Part shown: positions 56,801 through 64,000 of the stretch, piece after piece
Layout: every line of letters begins with the position of its first letter
How positions within the stretch are numbered: position 1 is the stretch's first letter
Origin: a virus
Direction: 5' to 3' (one strand)
Length of the DNA: 64,000 nt
IMG/VR virus record: IMGVR_UViG_3300023274_000001
Location: 1 to 64,000 of that record
Position numbers and translations under genes: made by a program
Notes under the pieces: generated by a model
What the model was told of the DNA's origin: nothing
Seen by the model: the letters and a program-made list of their open reading frames with translations, nothing else
Databases searched by the model: none

Positions 56801-57204
56801 GACACGGCCGTCTTGTAAGCAATCTGCCCGTCCTTGTTCAGGCGCGGATTGTCCGGGTCCATCCAGCGGACCTTCTTGAGCTGCCATCCGTACGACGGCA
56901 TCGTGAAGGAGAGGATGCGCGGCCGGGCAGCGAGATCGAACGACCGGCGGACGTTCATGAACCGGCATCCGGGGTGCTCGGTGAAGGTACCCGTGTTGGG
57001 ATCGCGCAGCTCAAGCGCCACTTCGCAGGGTGACTTCAGCAGGTTGGCCGCATCCGACCCGTCCGGGTAGGTCATCGTCAGCGAGGGCATGTCGTTGAGC
57101 GGGATGCCCGCTTCCCAGGAAAGCGGATGAGGCAGAATCCCGATTGCTGCACCGTTTGCTGCGTACGCCCGGAAGCGAACGACCAGCGTATTGACCAGCG
57201 CCAT
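53888..57204 (-). CDS. large minor tail protein (Gp37-like start), frame broken at 56413-56421
   Basis: The 57204 frame encodes a tail-hub-like start (MALVNTLVVRF; PLNDMPSLTMTYPDG; FDWRMNKRVLQMYKAD) and continues to QQLISGMV. The next 830 codons are in the -1 frame, from EAPDSVEYPWGKWDES to 53888. One added base would restore about 1105 aa. The second part has fibronectin-like beta domains (TAPEIPSAPILSSKLSTVK) and ends with a beta-rich tip and SSSGVTEVFFICMCG. Probably the host-facing tail protein. Confidence 0.72.
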
Positions 57205-57207
57205 ATG

Positions 57208-58050
57208 TCACACCACCGCGTACCTGGATCGCACCTGCACTCCGTTGTTTCCGCCAGCAGTTGTAACGGTGAATGTACCGGTCCTGTTCCCGAAAGAACC
57301 GGAGCCGCGAGACGTAAAAGTCAGCGGCCCGTTTCCACGGAATTCCAGGGCGCCCGTCACGTTCGTTCCCGTGGTGAAAGTCCAGACTTCCGAGGACTGA
57401 AGACGGGCCCTCATGTAGCGGGGGTCGATGAGCAGCCACTGCGCCGAACTGACCGAGGATGATCCGTCACCCCAGAAAACCGACGTCGTTGAGGTGTTGT
57501 CGGTGACCGTGAGGGAGGTGGCCGGGCCCTTCAGCAGCAGGAGCGAGTCGGCGATGGGCACCGTCGAAGCGAGCGCGTTGGCCAGGGTGTTCGAGGAGCT
57601 GTTGAAGAAGGTCACCGTCGTCTCGGTGCCACGCCAGGAGCCGCCGGGGACATTGAAGATGATCGTCGCATCGGCCCGGTTGCTCGGGCAGGAGAAGTCC
57701 GGGGTGTTCATCGAGACGAGCTGGGCGTCGGCCGTCTCCTCAATCGTTCCCCGGACCCGCGTAAGGGTGATGGGCTGGTTGGTGCCCATCCCGAGCAGGC
57801 CCATCAGGGTGTTCCACCGCGAGGCCAGCGCCTCCGGCGTGAGGTCAACGATGCGGATCTTCAGGGAGACCGTGATCTGCGACAGCGGATCGTCCCACTG
57901 GGGGATCGAGAAGTGTGTGTTCGGCACCTCGATGACGGCACGGCGCGGCGCCAGGGCCGGGGCGTACTCGGTGCCCTCCAAGAGGTACATGCCCGAGGTG
58001 ATGGCCTTGCCGCCGATCGTGAACCCGTTGATCTTGTATGCCGTCGCCAT
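57208..58050 (-). CDS. distal tail protein (Dit-like)
   Basis: 280 aa; 4 nt from the tape measure. KINGFTIGGKAITSGMYLL then EVPNTHFSIPQWDDPLSQITVSLKI fits Dit/phage tail-hub proteins that follow the tape measure in siphophages. The C-terminal half is a beta-rich Ser/Thr domain. Joins tail tube and baseplate. Confidence 0.75.
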   Translation of the reverse strand: MATAYKINGFTIGGKAITSGMYLLEGTEYAPALAPRRAVIEVPNTHFSIPQWDDPLSQITVSLKIRIVDLTPEALASRWNTLMGLLGMGTNQPITLTRVRGTIEETADAQLVSMNTPDFSCPSNRADATIIFNVPGGSWRGTETTVTFFNSSSNTLANALASTVPIADSLLLLKGPATSLTVTDNTSTTSVFWGDGSSSVSSAQWLLIDPRYMRARLQSSEVWTFTTGTNVTGALEFRGNGPLTFTSRGSGSFGNRTGTFTVTTAGGNNGVQVRSRYAVV

Positions 58051-58053
58051 CGC

Positions 58054-61000
58054 TCACACCCCGCTGATCGTCGCTGCGTAGGCCAGCGACCTGTTGATCG
58101 TAGTCGACGTGGGCTCGGCCTGCGGGTACTGGTTATTGATGTTAAATACGTTCGTCGGACCGGTGTTCTGCGGCACCAGCCGGGCGGTGAACACCGACAC
58201 GCTCTCCGGCGGTACCTGCTGCACCGCGCTACTGCCGCCGAGCATCGTCGTTCCGGCGCCGCCCTGCCGCGCCCGGACCTGCTTCGAGCCGCCCGTCACG
58301 CCGGAGTCCAGCAGGCGCTTGGCCACACCGCCGAAGCCCCGGCCGCCCGATCGGTTGATGATCTCCAGCAGGGCGCCGAAGCGCTTGGCCGAAGCGGCGT
58401 TCACGACGAACTCGCCGTTGGAGAGCATCGCCGGAATCACGTCGGACTTCGGGCCGCCAGGCCCGTTGATCCAGCCGCCGTTCGCCGCCGCGTAGCTCTT
58501 CGGCGGAGTGTTCTTCTGGTAGTAGTAGTAGCCCACCGAGACCGTGGCCGACCTGGTCAGCGCGTTGGTGATCCGGCCACCGGCCGTGTATGCGGCCTGG
58601 ACGATGCCGCCGAGCTGCCGGTTGAAGTTGCCGACACCGGCCAGGGTGACGGTTCCCTTCGGGTTCAGCTTGCCCTTGTTCGCGTCGGCGACCGCGCGCT
58701 TCAGGGCCTCCAGCAGCGCCTTGAATTCGTCGTCGTCGAGCTTGCCGTCACCATTGACGTCGAACTCACCGGCCGCCTCCTTGCCCAGGATGAGCTGGGC
58801 AAGGGCCGTCATCTGGGCCCGGTACTCCTTGTCGTTGAGCTGCGCCTTGCCCTTCGGGTTCAGCAGGCCCTGGCCTTCCGTAGATGCCAGGAACTCAGTC
58901 ATCGCGAGCACCTTCGCCCGGTACTCGGCGTCGCTCAGCTTTCCCTTGCCCTTCGCGTCCAGCTTGCCTTCGGCCTCCAGGCCGTCCACGAACGTGGTGA
59001 GCTGAAGGAGCTGCGACTGGAAGATCAGGGTGTTGAGGGTGGCCTTGCCCTCCTTGTTCAGGTTCGCGTTCTTCAGCAGCTCCTGGAGCTTGGCGATGTC
59101 ACCCTGGGCCTTGATGATGTCGATGGCGACCTCGGGCTTGACCTTCTTCTTTCCGACGAGGTCGATGTACAGGCTCAGGTCGCTGAGCGACTTGAATGCC
59201 TTCGCGTCGTCGGCGGAGATATCGATCTTCACGCCCTTGACCTGGCTGAGCTGCGTCACCAGCTTGGCGTACTGGTTCGATACATCGGCGAAGTCTTCGC
59301 TGGTCTTCGCCTTGTCGATCAGGTTGCCGAAGACGTCGGCGATGATCGTCCGGGTCTGGAGGGTGGCGTTCTCGATCTTTCCGGAGTTCTGGATGATGGC
59401 CGCCGCGAGGTTGCTGGTGGCGTCGCCACCGATCTCAGCCAGGCGTGGGCCCAGCTTCTCCAGCTCCTTCGCGGAGAGATCGGCCAGTTCGGCAACAGCG
59501 GGCGCCGCCTCCGGGCCCATCTTGCGGAACTGCTCTGCGACCTCCGGGCCGAGAGTCGCGGAGATCTTGATCAGGTTCGCCGACCAGTCGCGCTGCGCCT
59601 TGGCGATCTTCTCCAGTTCCTTGATATAGGCGTCCAGGCCGCCCTTGGTCTTCAGCGAGAACTTGTCGATCGCATCCTCGGCCTTGCCGAACGCCGACTC
59701 GGCCGCCGTCTTGAAGGCGTCGAGCGGAGTGCCGAACTTCTCGAACGAGGTCGCGAGCTGGTCGATCGCCTGCTGTGCCTCTTCGCCCGTGGTGTCCAGG
59801 TCTTCCAGGGCGGACTTCGTCAGCTTGATCTTGCCGCTCGCCGAGCTGGCCGAGGTTCCCGTCTCGTCGAGCGCGTCGGCCAGCAGGCCCTTCGTGATCG
59901 AGAGCTTCGTCGAGGCGCTGTCCTCGGCGGAGATCGTCGTGCGCAGGGCCTCCAGGAAGTTCTTCAGGCGGATGGCCGCTGCCGCTTCGCTGTTGATCTG
60001 TTCGCCGAGCTTGCCGGAACCGGCGGGCGCGTAGTTGTCGGCCGTCTTGCCGACTTCCTTGATCGCCGCGTCGAGCTGCTTGAGCGCCTTCCCCGGGTCC
60101 TGGAGAGACAGCTCCAGGACATCGCCCACGTTCACGCCAGCGGTGGCGAGCTGGTCAAGGGCGTCGGCGCTGATCTTGCTTCCGTCGGCGAGCTTCGACG
60201 TCTCGATGGCCGCCTGCGCGGTGTCGAGCAGCCACTGCTTGGTGTTCTCACCGATGGCCGCCGTGTTCTCGCCCAGCGCCTCGGTCGTCTTGTTGATGAC
60301 GCCCTCTTCCTTCGCTATCTCGCGAAGGTAGCGCTGGGCCGCCTGGGCTCCGGTGCCGTGCCCCTTGGCCTGCTCCTCCAGAGCCTCCTTCGAGCCCTTG
60401 GTGGCCTCGATCGCCCGCAGCCGCTCCTTGGCCTCGGTGCGCGCCGCTTCGGCCGAACGCTGGTCGGCGTCCGCCAGGTCACCCTTCGTGGTGGTGATCG
60501 TGCGGTACACGCCGATCGCGCCCAGGGCCTCCTTCGAGCCGTCCCGGATCGCCGCGTTGTACTGCTTCACGCCACCGGCCGCCAGGACCGCCGCGTCGGT
60601 GTCGGCCTTGATTGCGTTGGCCAGGGCCTGCGTGCCACCACTCGCCTCGAACGCGGCATCGGCGATCTTCTCGGACTCCGAACGGAAGTCGAACATCTTG
60701 CCGATGAGCGGGCCGAGCAGGATACCCGCCGTGGCGATGGCGATACCCCAGGGGCCGAACGCGAAGGCTGCCGCTCGGGCCGCCAGACCCGAGGCCGTGA
60801 TGCCGGTGGTCGCCCGGGTAAAGGCGCCCGCCGCGACGGTGCTCGCCGCAGCGGCCGTTCCCATACCGGCGCCCATCTGGGCACCTGCCGCCGCCGCGTT
60901 GCGCATGGAGGCCGACATCAGGTTCGTCGTCGGCACCGCGCGTGCCGTCGTGGTGTTCAGGCCCGCCACGGCCGCCGCCGAAATAGCTGTCTGACCGGCG

Positions 61001-63273
61001 AATACGCGAGAAGAGTTCGCGATCTGCGTCTGCGTGAGCGCCAGGTTCCGATTGACGTTCGAGACGTTGGCCATGGCCAGGGCAGAAGCGGTCGCCTGGG
61101 CGCTGAGCTGGCGCATGGAAGTCTGTGTGGCCAGCGTCGAGGCGAACAGGGCGTCCTGACCGCGCACCGCATTCAGGCTGGCCGTGCTCATCGCATTCAG
61201 GCCCGTCGCCGACTGGGCCGCCGCCAGGGAGTAACCCCGGATGGTCGTCGAGGACGCGGCGAGCGCCGTCGACAGTGCCTCCGTGCTGACCGTGAGCTGA
61301 CGCTGCGAGTTCGCCGCCGCTGCCTGCGCCGCCGTCGTGCCCTGGAAGCCGTTGCGGTAGATGTCGAGCGCGACGCGGGCGCTCAGCGTGCTGACCTTCA
61401 GGCGCTCCTGGAGTTCCCGGGCCGCGATCAGAGACTGGATCGTCTTCGACAGTGCCACCTGGTACAAAGCCCATCCGGCTGCTGCCGTGACCGCCAGGGC
61501 GCCAAGGGTACCGACGATCGGAACGACCGGTCCGAGGTGGGCGAGGAAGCCGATGACGTTGGCCAGGTTGCCCGCGACGGAACCGATGGCCGTGGCCAGC
61601 GGACCGCCGAGGGTGGCGAGCAGCGTACTGAAGGCGTCCCCGAGGTTCTGAAGCTCGGCCGCCGTGGTCTCATAGATGCCCTTGGACTGGCGGTTCAGCT
61701 CGGTGCCCTTGGCAAACTCCTGGTTGGCCCGGTCGAAGGACTCGCTGACGATGTCGGCGTTGTTGGCCAGTCGGGAGAACACGTCGATGTCGCGGACCGC
61801 GTTGACGCCCAGCTCGCGGAGCACGCCCTGAACGTCGCCACCGGCTCCGGCCGCCCGGCTGAGGCCCTGGATGAAGGCCAGCAGGAAGTCGCCGCGCGTC
61901 GCCGGGTTGTTGTAGAGCTTCGAGACCTCGGAGTCGGTCATCCCCATGACCTTGGCCAGCTTGCTCAGCTCGGTGCCACCGTCGGAGACCGCCGTGGACA
62001 GCTCGTTGAACACACGGGTTAGGGCACCACGCGACAGCTCGGGCCGGACCTGGAGGGTGGCAAGGGCGGCGGAGAGACCGGCCGTCTGCTGGGCCGTGAG
62101 GCCGAACAGGTTCGACACGGTGGCGATCGAGGCGTTGACGCGCAGGATCTCCTGGTCGGTCGCGGCCGACGCGGTACCGAGAGCCAGGATCGCGGAACCG
62201 AGCTGGTCGATCTCGGAGATCGGCACATCCTGCATCTGGGCGATACGGCCGAGGAGCAGCGTTGCCTCGTCGGCCGCCACGCCCGTGGTCAGCGAGAACT
62301 TCACGATCGTGTCGGTGAAGTCACCGAGGTTCTGTTCTGAGATGCCGATGGCCGCACCGAGCTGACCGATGCGGGCGACTTCCTCGAAGGAGATCGGCGC
62401 CTGCTGGGCGATCTCCTGGAACCTCGCGAGCAGGCCGACCGAAGCGGCTTCCGCCTCGCCGACTACTCGGGCCACCTGCGCGAATGCCGCCTCCTGCGAG
62501 ATGGCTGCCCCGGCGAGCGCGGTGGGCACCTTCGACAGGACGTTGAACAGCGACTGGAAGGCGCTCTCCAGTTCACCGACGGTGTTGCGCAGGGCGAACG
62601 TGGAGCCCGAGTAGGAGACCGTCGACTGGTGGGCACTCTGGGTCGCCTGGGCGGTACGGGCGCGGGCGGCGGCCAGGGCCTGCTCCTGCTGAGCGATGCG
62701 CTGAGCCGACTGGGCCAGCTTCTCCCGCTGGATGGCCAGCTTCTGCTCTTCGAGTGCGAGCCGCTGGGAGGTCTCGGCGGCCTTCCTCTTGGCCTGCTCT
62801 TCCTTCTGCTGCGCAGCGATGGCGTTCTGGGTGATCGACGACATCGACTTCTGCGCACTGGCGAGCTGATTGATCACTGCGGCCAGCTTCTGATACAGCG
62901 TGACCGTGCGGTTCAGCCGCTGGTATTCCTTCTCGCTCAGGCCCTGAACGGATGCCAGAGCAGAGCGGAGCTGCTGGAAAGCCTGCGTCATCAGCTTGGC
63001 GCCATTGGCCGACGCCGACTCGTTTTTCTGGAGCGCCTGAACGGCGGAGGCGTAGTTCTTCGTCGCCGAGGTGATCTGGTTGTAGACGGTCAGCGATGTG
63101 CGGAGCTTGGCGGCAAGGCCGCTTTCGACCAGAGCTACCTTGCTCAGAACGGTGTTCAGATTGGAGAAGACCTTCTCCATCTGGCCGCCAGACTTGGTGA
63201 CGGCCTGAGCGCCCTGCGCGAAAGAGCGGATGTCCAGGTTGATGCGAGCTGTCGCATCGAAGCCCGTTGCCAC
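58054..63273 (-). CDS. tape measure protein
   Basis: 1739 aa, by far the longest gene. Helical coiled-coil start (QKEEQAKRKAAETSQRLALE), a PhageMin_Tail-like region with FEEVARIGQLGAAIG and QRVRPELSRGALTR-like repeats, hydrophobic segments around 570-620 and 900-920, and an EF-hand-like repeat array at about residues 1400-1540. Sets tail length and may enter the host membrane on ejection. The ending FVVNAASAKRFGALLEI is typical of actinophage tape measures. Confidence 0.9.
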   Translation of the reverse strand: MATGFDATARINLDIRSFAQGAQAVTKSGGQMEKVFSNLNTVLSKVALVESGLAAKLRTSLTVYNQITSATKNYASAVQALQKNESASANGAKLMTQAFQQLRSALASVQGLSEKEYQRLNRTVTLYQKLAAVINQLASAQKSMSSITQNAIAAQQKEEQAKRKAAETSQRLALEEQKLAIQREKLAQSAQRIAQQEQALAAARARTAQATQSAHQSTVSYSGSTFALRNTVGELESAFQSLFNVLSKVPTALAGAAISQEAAFAQVARVVGEAEAASVGLLARFQEIAQQAPISFEEVARIGQLGAAIGISEQNLGDFTDTIVKFSLTTGVAADEATLLLGRIAQMQDVPISEIDQLGSAILALGTASAATDQEILRVNASIATVSNLFGLTAQQTAGLSAALATLQVRPELSRGALTRVFNELSTAVSDGGTELSKLAKVMGMTDSEVSKLYNNPATRGDFLLAFIQGLSRAAGAGGDVQGVLRELGVNAVRDIDVFSRLANNADIVSESFDRANQEFAKGTELNRQSKGIYETTAAELQNLGDAFSTLLATLGGPLATAIGSVAGNLANVIGFLAHLGPVVPIVGTLGALAVTAAAGWALYQVALSKTIQSLIAARELQERLKVSTLSARVALDIYRNGFQGTTAAQAAAANSQRQLTVSTEALSTALAASSTTIRGYSLAAAQSATGLNAMSTASLNAVRGQDALFASTLATQTSMRQLSAQATASALAMANVSNVNRNLALTQTQIANSSRVFAGQTAISAAAVAGLNTTTARAVPTTNLMSASMRNAAAAGAQMGAGMGTAAAASTVAAGAFTRATTGITASGLAARAAAFAFGPWGIAIATAGILLGPLIGKMFDFRSESEKIADAAFEASGGTQALANAIKADTDAAVLAAGGVKQYNAAIRDGSKEALGAIGVYRTITTTKGDLADADQRSAEAARTEAKERLRAIEATKGSKEALEEQAKGHGTGAQAAQRYLREIAKEEGVINKTTEALGENTAAIGENTKQWLLDTAQAAIETSKLADGSKISADALDQLATAGVNVGDVLELSLQDPGKALKQLDAAIKEVGKTADNYAPAGSGKLGEQINSEAAAAIRLKNFLEALRTTISAEDSASTKLSITKGLLADALDETGTSASSASGKIKLTKSALEDLDTTGEEAQQAIDQLATSFEKFGTPLDAFKTAAESAFGKAEDAIDKFSLKTKGGLDAYIKELEKIAKAQRDWSANLIKISATLGPEVAEQFRKMGPEAAPAVAELADLSAKELEKLGPRLAEIGGDATSNLAAAIIQNSGKIENATLQTRTIIADVFGNLIDKAKTSEDFADVSNQYAKLVTQLSQVKGVKIDISADDAKAFKSLSDLSLYIDLVGKKKVKPEVAIDIIKAQGDIAKLQELLKNANLNKEGKATLNTLIFQSQLLQLTTFVDGLEAEGKLDAKGKGKLSDAEYRAKVLAMTEFLASTEGQGLLNPKGKAQLNDKEYRAQMTALAQLILGKEAAGEFDVNGDGKLDDDEFKALLEALKRAVADANKGKLNPKGTVTLAGVGNFNRQLGGIVQAAYTAGGRITNALTRSATVSVGYYYYQKNTPPKSYAAANGGWINGPGGPKSDVIPAMLSNGEFVVNAASAKRFGALLEIINRSGGRGFGGVAKRLLDSGVTGGSKQVRARQGGAGTTMLGGSSAVQQVPPESVSVFTARLVPQNTGPTNVFNINNQYPQAEPTSTTINRSLAYAATISGV

Positions 63274-63286
63274 CTAGACCTCCGCT

Positions 63287-63622
63287 TCAGTCGCCGTCCG
63301 GCATGTCGTGCTGGTAGGAGTGCGCCCGGGAAGGGAGCGGAGTGCCCGCGCCCCATACGTTACGTGCAGACACGTACCGGGTCTCTCCCTTCTGACGGAT
63401 CTTCCCGCGCCGCTTCTCGCTGTCCTCGCGATCCTTCTCGATCTCCGCGCAGCCGTAGCAGACGGCGCCCTTCAGATCGAAAACGATCTCGTTGTTCGTC
63501 GACATGCCGATCCAGGCAGGAGTGCCGCACTGCTTGCACGTCTCCTCCTCCAGGATCGTCAGGGCCATGGCCAGCTTGCGGTTGCGTTCGTCGGCCCAGT
63601 CAGAGGGCCGTCCCGTCAGCAT
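63287..63622 (-). CDS. tail assembly chaperone, second frame (zinc-ribbon extension)
   Basis: Open frame from at least 63742; first in-frame ATG at 63622 without a ribosome site. It is probably reached by ribosomal frameshift from the upstream gene at the CCCCC run (minus strand, 63634-63630), with +1 or -2 shift. Encodes LTGRPSDWADERNRKLAMA then CKQCGTP and CYGC, a two-CxxC zinc ribbon. This pair layout (short and long forms) is usual before the tape measure gene in siphophages. Confidence 0.65.
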   Translation of the reverse strand: MLTGRPSDWADERNRKLAMALTILEEETCKQCGTPAWIGMSTNNEIVFDLKGAVCYGCAEIEKDREDSEKRRGKIRQKGETRYVSARNVWGAGTPLPSRAHSYQHDMPDGD

Positions 63623-64000
63623 TGTCAGCGGGGGCACGGACCACGATCTCGCCGTTTTCAACAGCGGTCGCACCCATGCCGATTTCTTCCAGGTGAGAGC
63701 TTCCGCCAGGAAACCCGGCATCGAGCTTGTCGGCCCAGTCACGGGAAGCCGACAGGCCGGTCCCCACGGACTCCATCAGGCGCATCGTCTCGGAGGAGAT
63801 GAGCTTCTTCAGAAGGAGGTCGGCGCCGCTGCGGCTCGGCGGCGGAACCGTGCGCCCGTCGGGCAGCTTCAACTCGATGCAGAAGTGCGAGATCTGCGCG
63901 GTGAGCGTGTACCGGCTGCGGGCGGTGATGTAGTCGAGGTCGTTCTCGCTGGCGTCCTTGTACTGCGGGTTCTCCTTGTGGAACGTGCGCGTCGCCTCGC
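63600..64000 (-). CDS. tail assembly chaperone, first frame (partial)
   Basis: Runs in from the right edge; visible part of about 132 residues: ENPQYKDASENDLDYITARS, helical LLLKKLISSETMRLMESV, ending NADGTAL with stop at 63600. Chaperone of tape-measure assembly by position. Its end overlaps the second frame at a C5 run, see the frameshift note. Confidence 0.7.
   Translation of the reverse strand, partial: EATRTFHKENPQYKDASENDLDYITARSRYTLTAQISHFCIELKLPDGRTVPPPSRSGADLLLKKLISSETMRLMESVGTGLSASRDWADKLDAGFPGGSSHLEEIGMGATAVENGEIVVRAPADNADGTAL

Noticed and set aside
57913-62022. Plus-strand 1369-aa open frame opposite the tape measure
   Set aside because: Compositional shadow produced by high third-position GC in the tape measure gene.
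1-64000. CRISPR array or insertion sequence
   Set aside because: No regularly spaced repeats of CRISPR type and no transposase-like protein or terminal inverted repeats were seen.

Overview
The window is a 64 kb piece of a large tailed phage of a high-GC actinobacterial host, most likely Streptomyces. The base composition is GC-rich with strong third-position GC bias. Genes are packed with ATGA/GTGA/TGATG overlaps. The tail module has siphovirus architecture (a 1739-aa tape measure, then tail proteins). The endolysin is an amidase plus LysM, and replication and recombination genes are phage-encoded. No integrase, capsid or terminase gene is visible here, so this is part of a bigger genome. 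It resembles the large tRNA-bearing Streptomyces siphophages, but I could not test that.

Layout. (1) 0-4.8 kb: small accessory genes, an HU-like gene with a frame break, and an FtsK/TraB-type ATPase. (2) 4.8-5.5 kb: a promoter-led stable-RNA operon with a normal tRNA-Ile(GAU), two tRNA-like genes with swollen anticodon loops, and other strong hairpins. (3) 5.5-9.6 kb: a TerF-like von Willebrand A protein, then a cassette of three tandem Y-RNA-like RNAs (7376-7796) and a terminator, directly upstream of a Ro60/Rsr (TROVE + vWA) gene. One Y RNA carries a complete circularly permuted tRNA cloverleaf. (4) 9.6-15.5 kb: many small overlapping genes, a SNF2-type helicase and a (p)ppGpp-hydrolase-like HD protein. 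(5) 15.5-17.8 kb, minus strand: lysis cassette (endolysin and three membrane proteins). (6) 17.9-34 kb: lipoprotein, NlpC/P60 and lytic transglycosylase enzymes, a run of polytopic membrane proteins, a membrane-anchored HTH protein and a GntR/HutC repressor. (7) 34-52 kb: small DNA-binding proteins, then the replication/recombination set: UvrD-like helicase, DEDDh exonuclease, HAD phosphatase, Cas4-like nuclease, RecT-like annealing protein, primase-helicase, family A DNA polymerase and a RuvC-like resolvase. (8) 52.4-64 kb, minus strand: minor tail proteins, distal tail protein, tape measure, and a tail-assembly-chaperone pair with an apparent programmed frameshift, running off the right edge.

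How it fits together. A perfect or near-perfect palindrome GGCCTAGGCC recurs at promoter positions before many plus-strand operons and inside the control region of the GntR/HutC-type repressor, suggesting a phage-wide operator set. Ro60 plus Y RNAs is a known ribonucleoprotein of RNA quality control in bacteria; here the phage brings its own copy. The membrane-protein run with a transglycosylase and NlpC/P60 peptidase looks like a cell-envelope module, perhaps for envelope remodelling, superinfection exclusion or a conjugation-like apparatus. Two conserved genes each need a single -1 correction to read through; these may be real indels or assembly errors.
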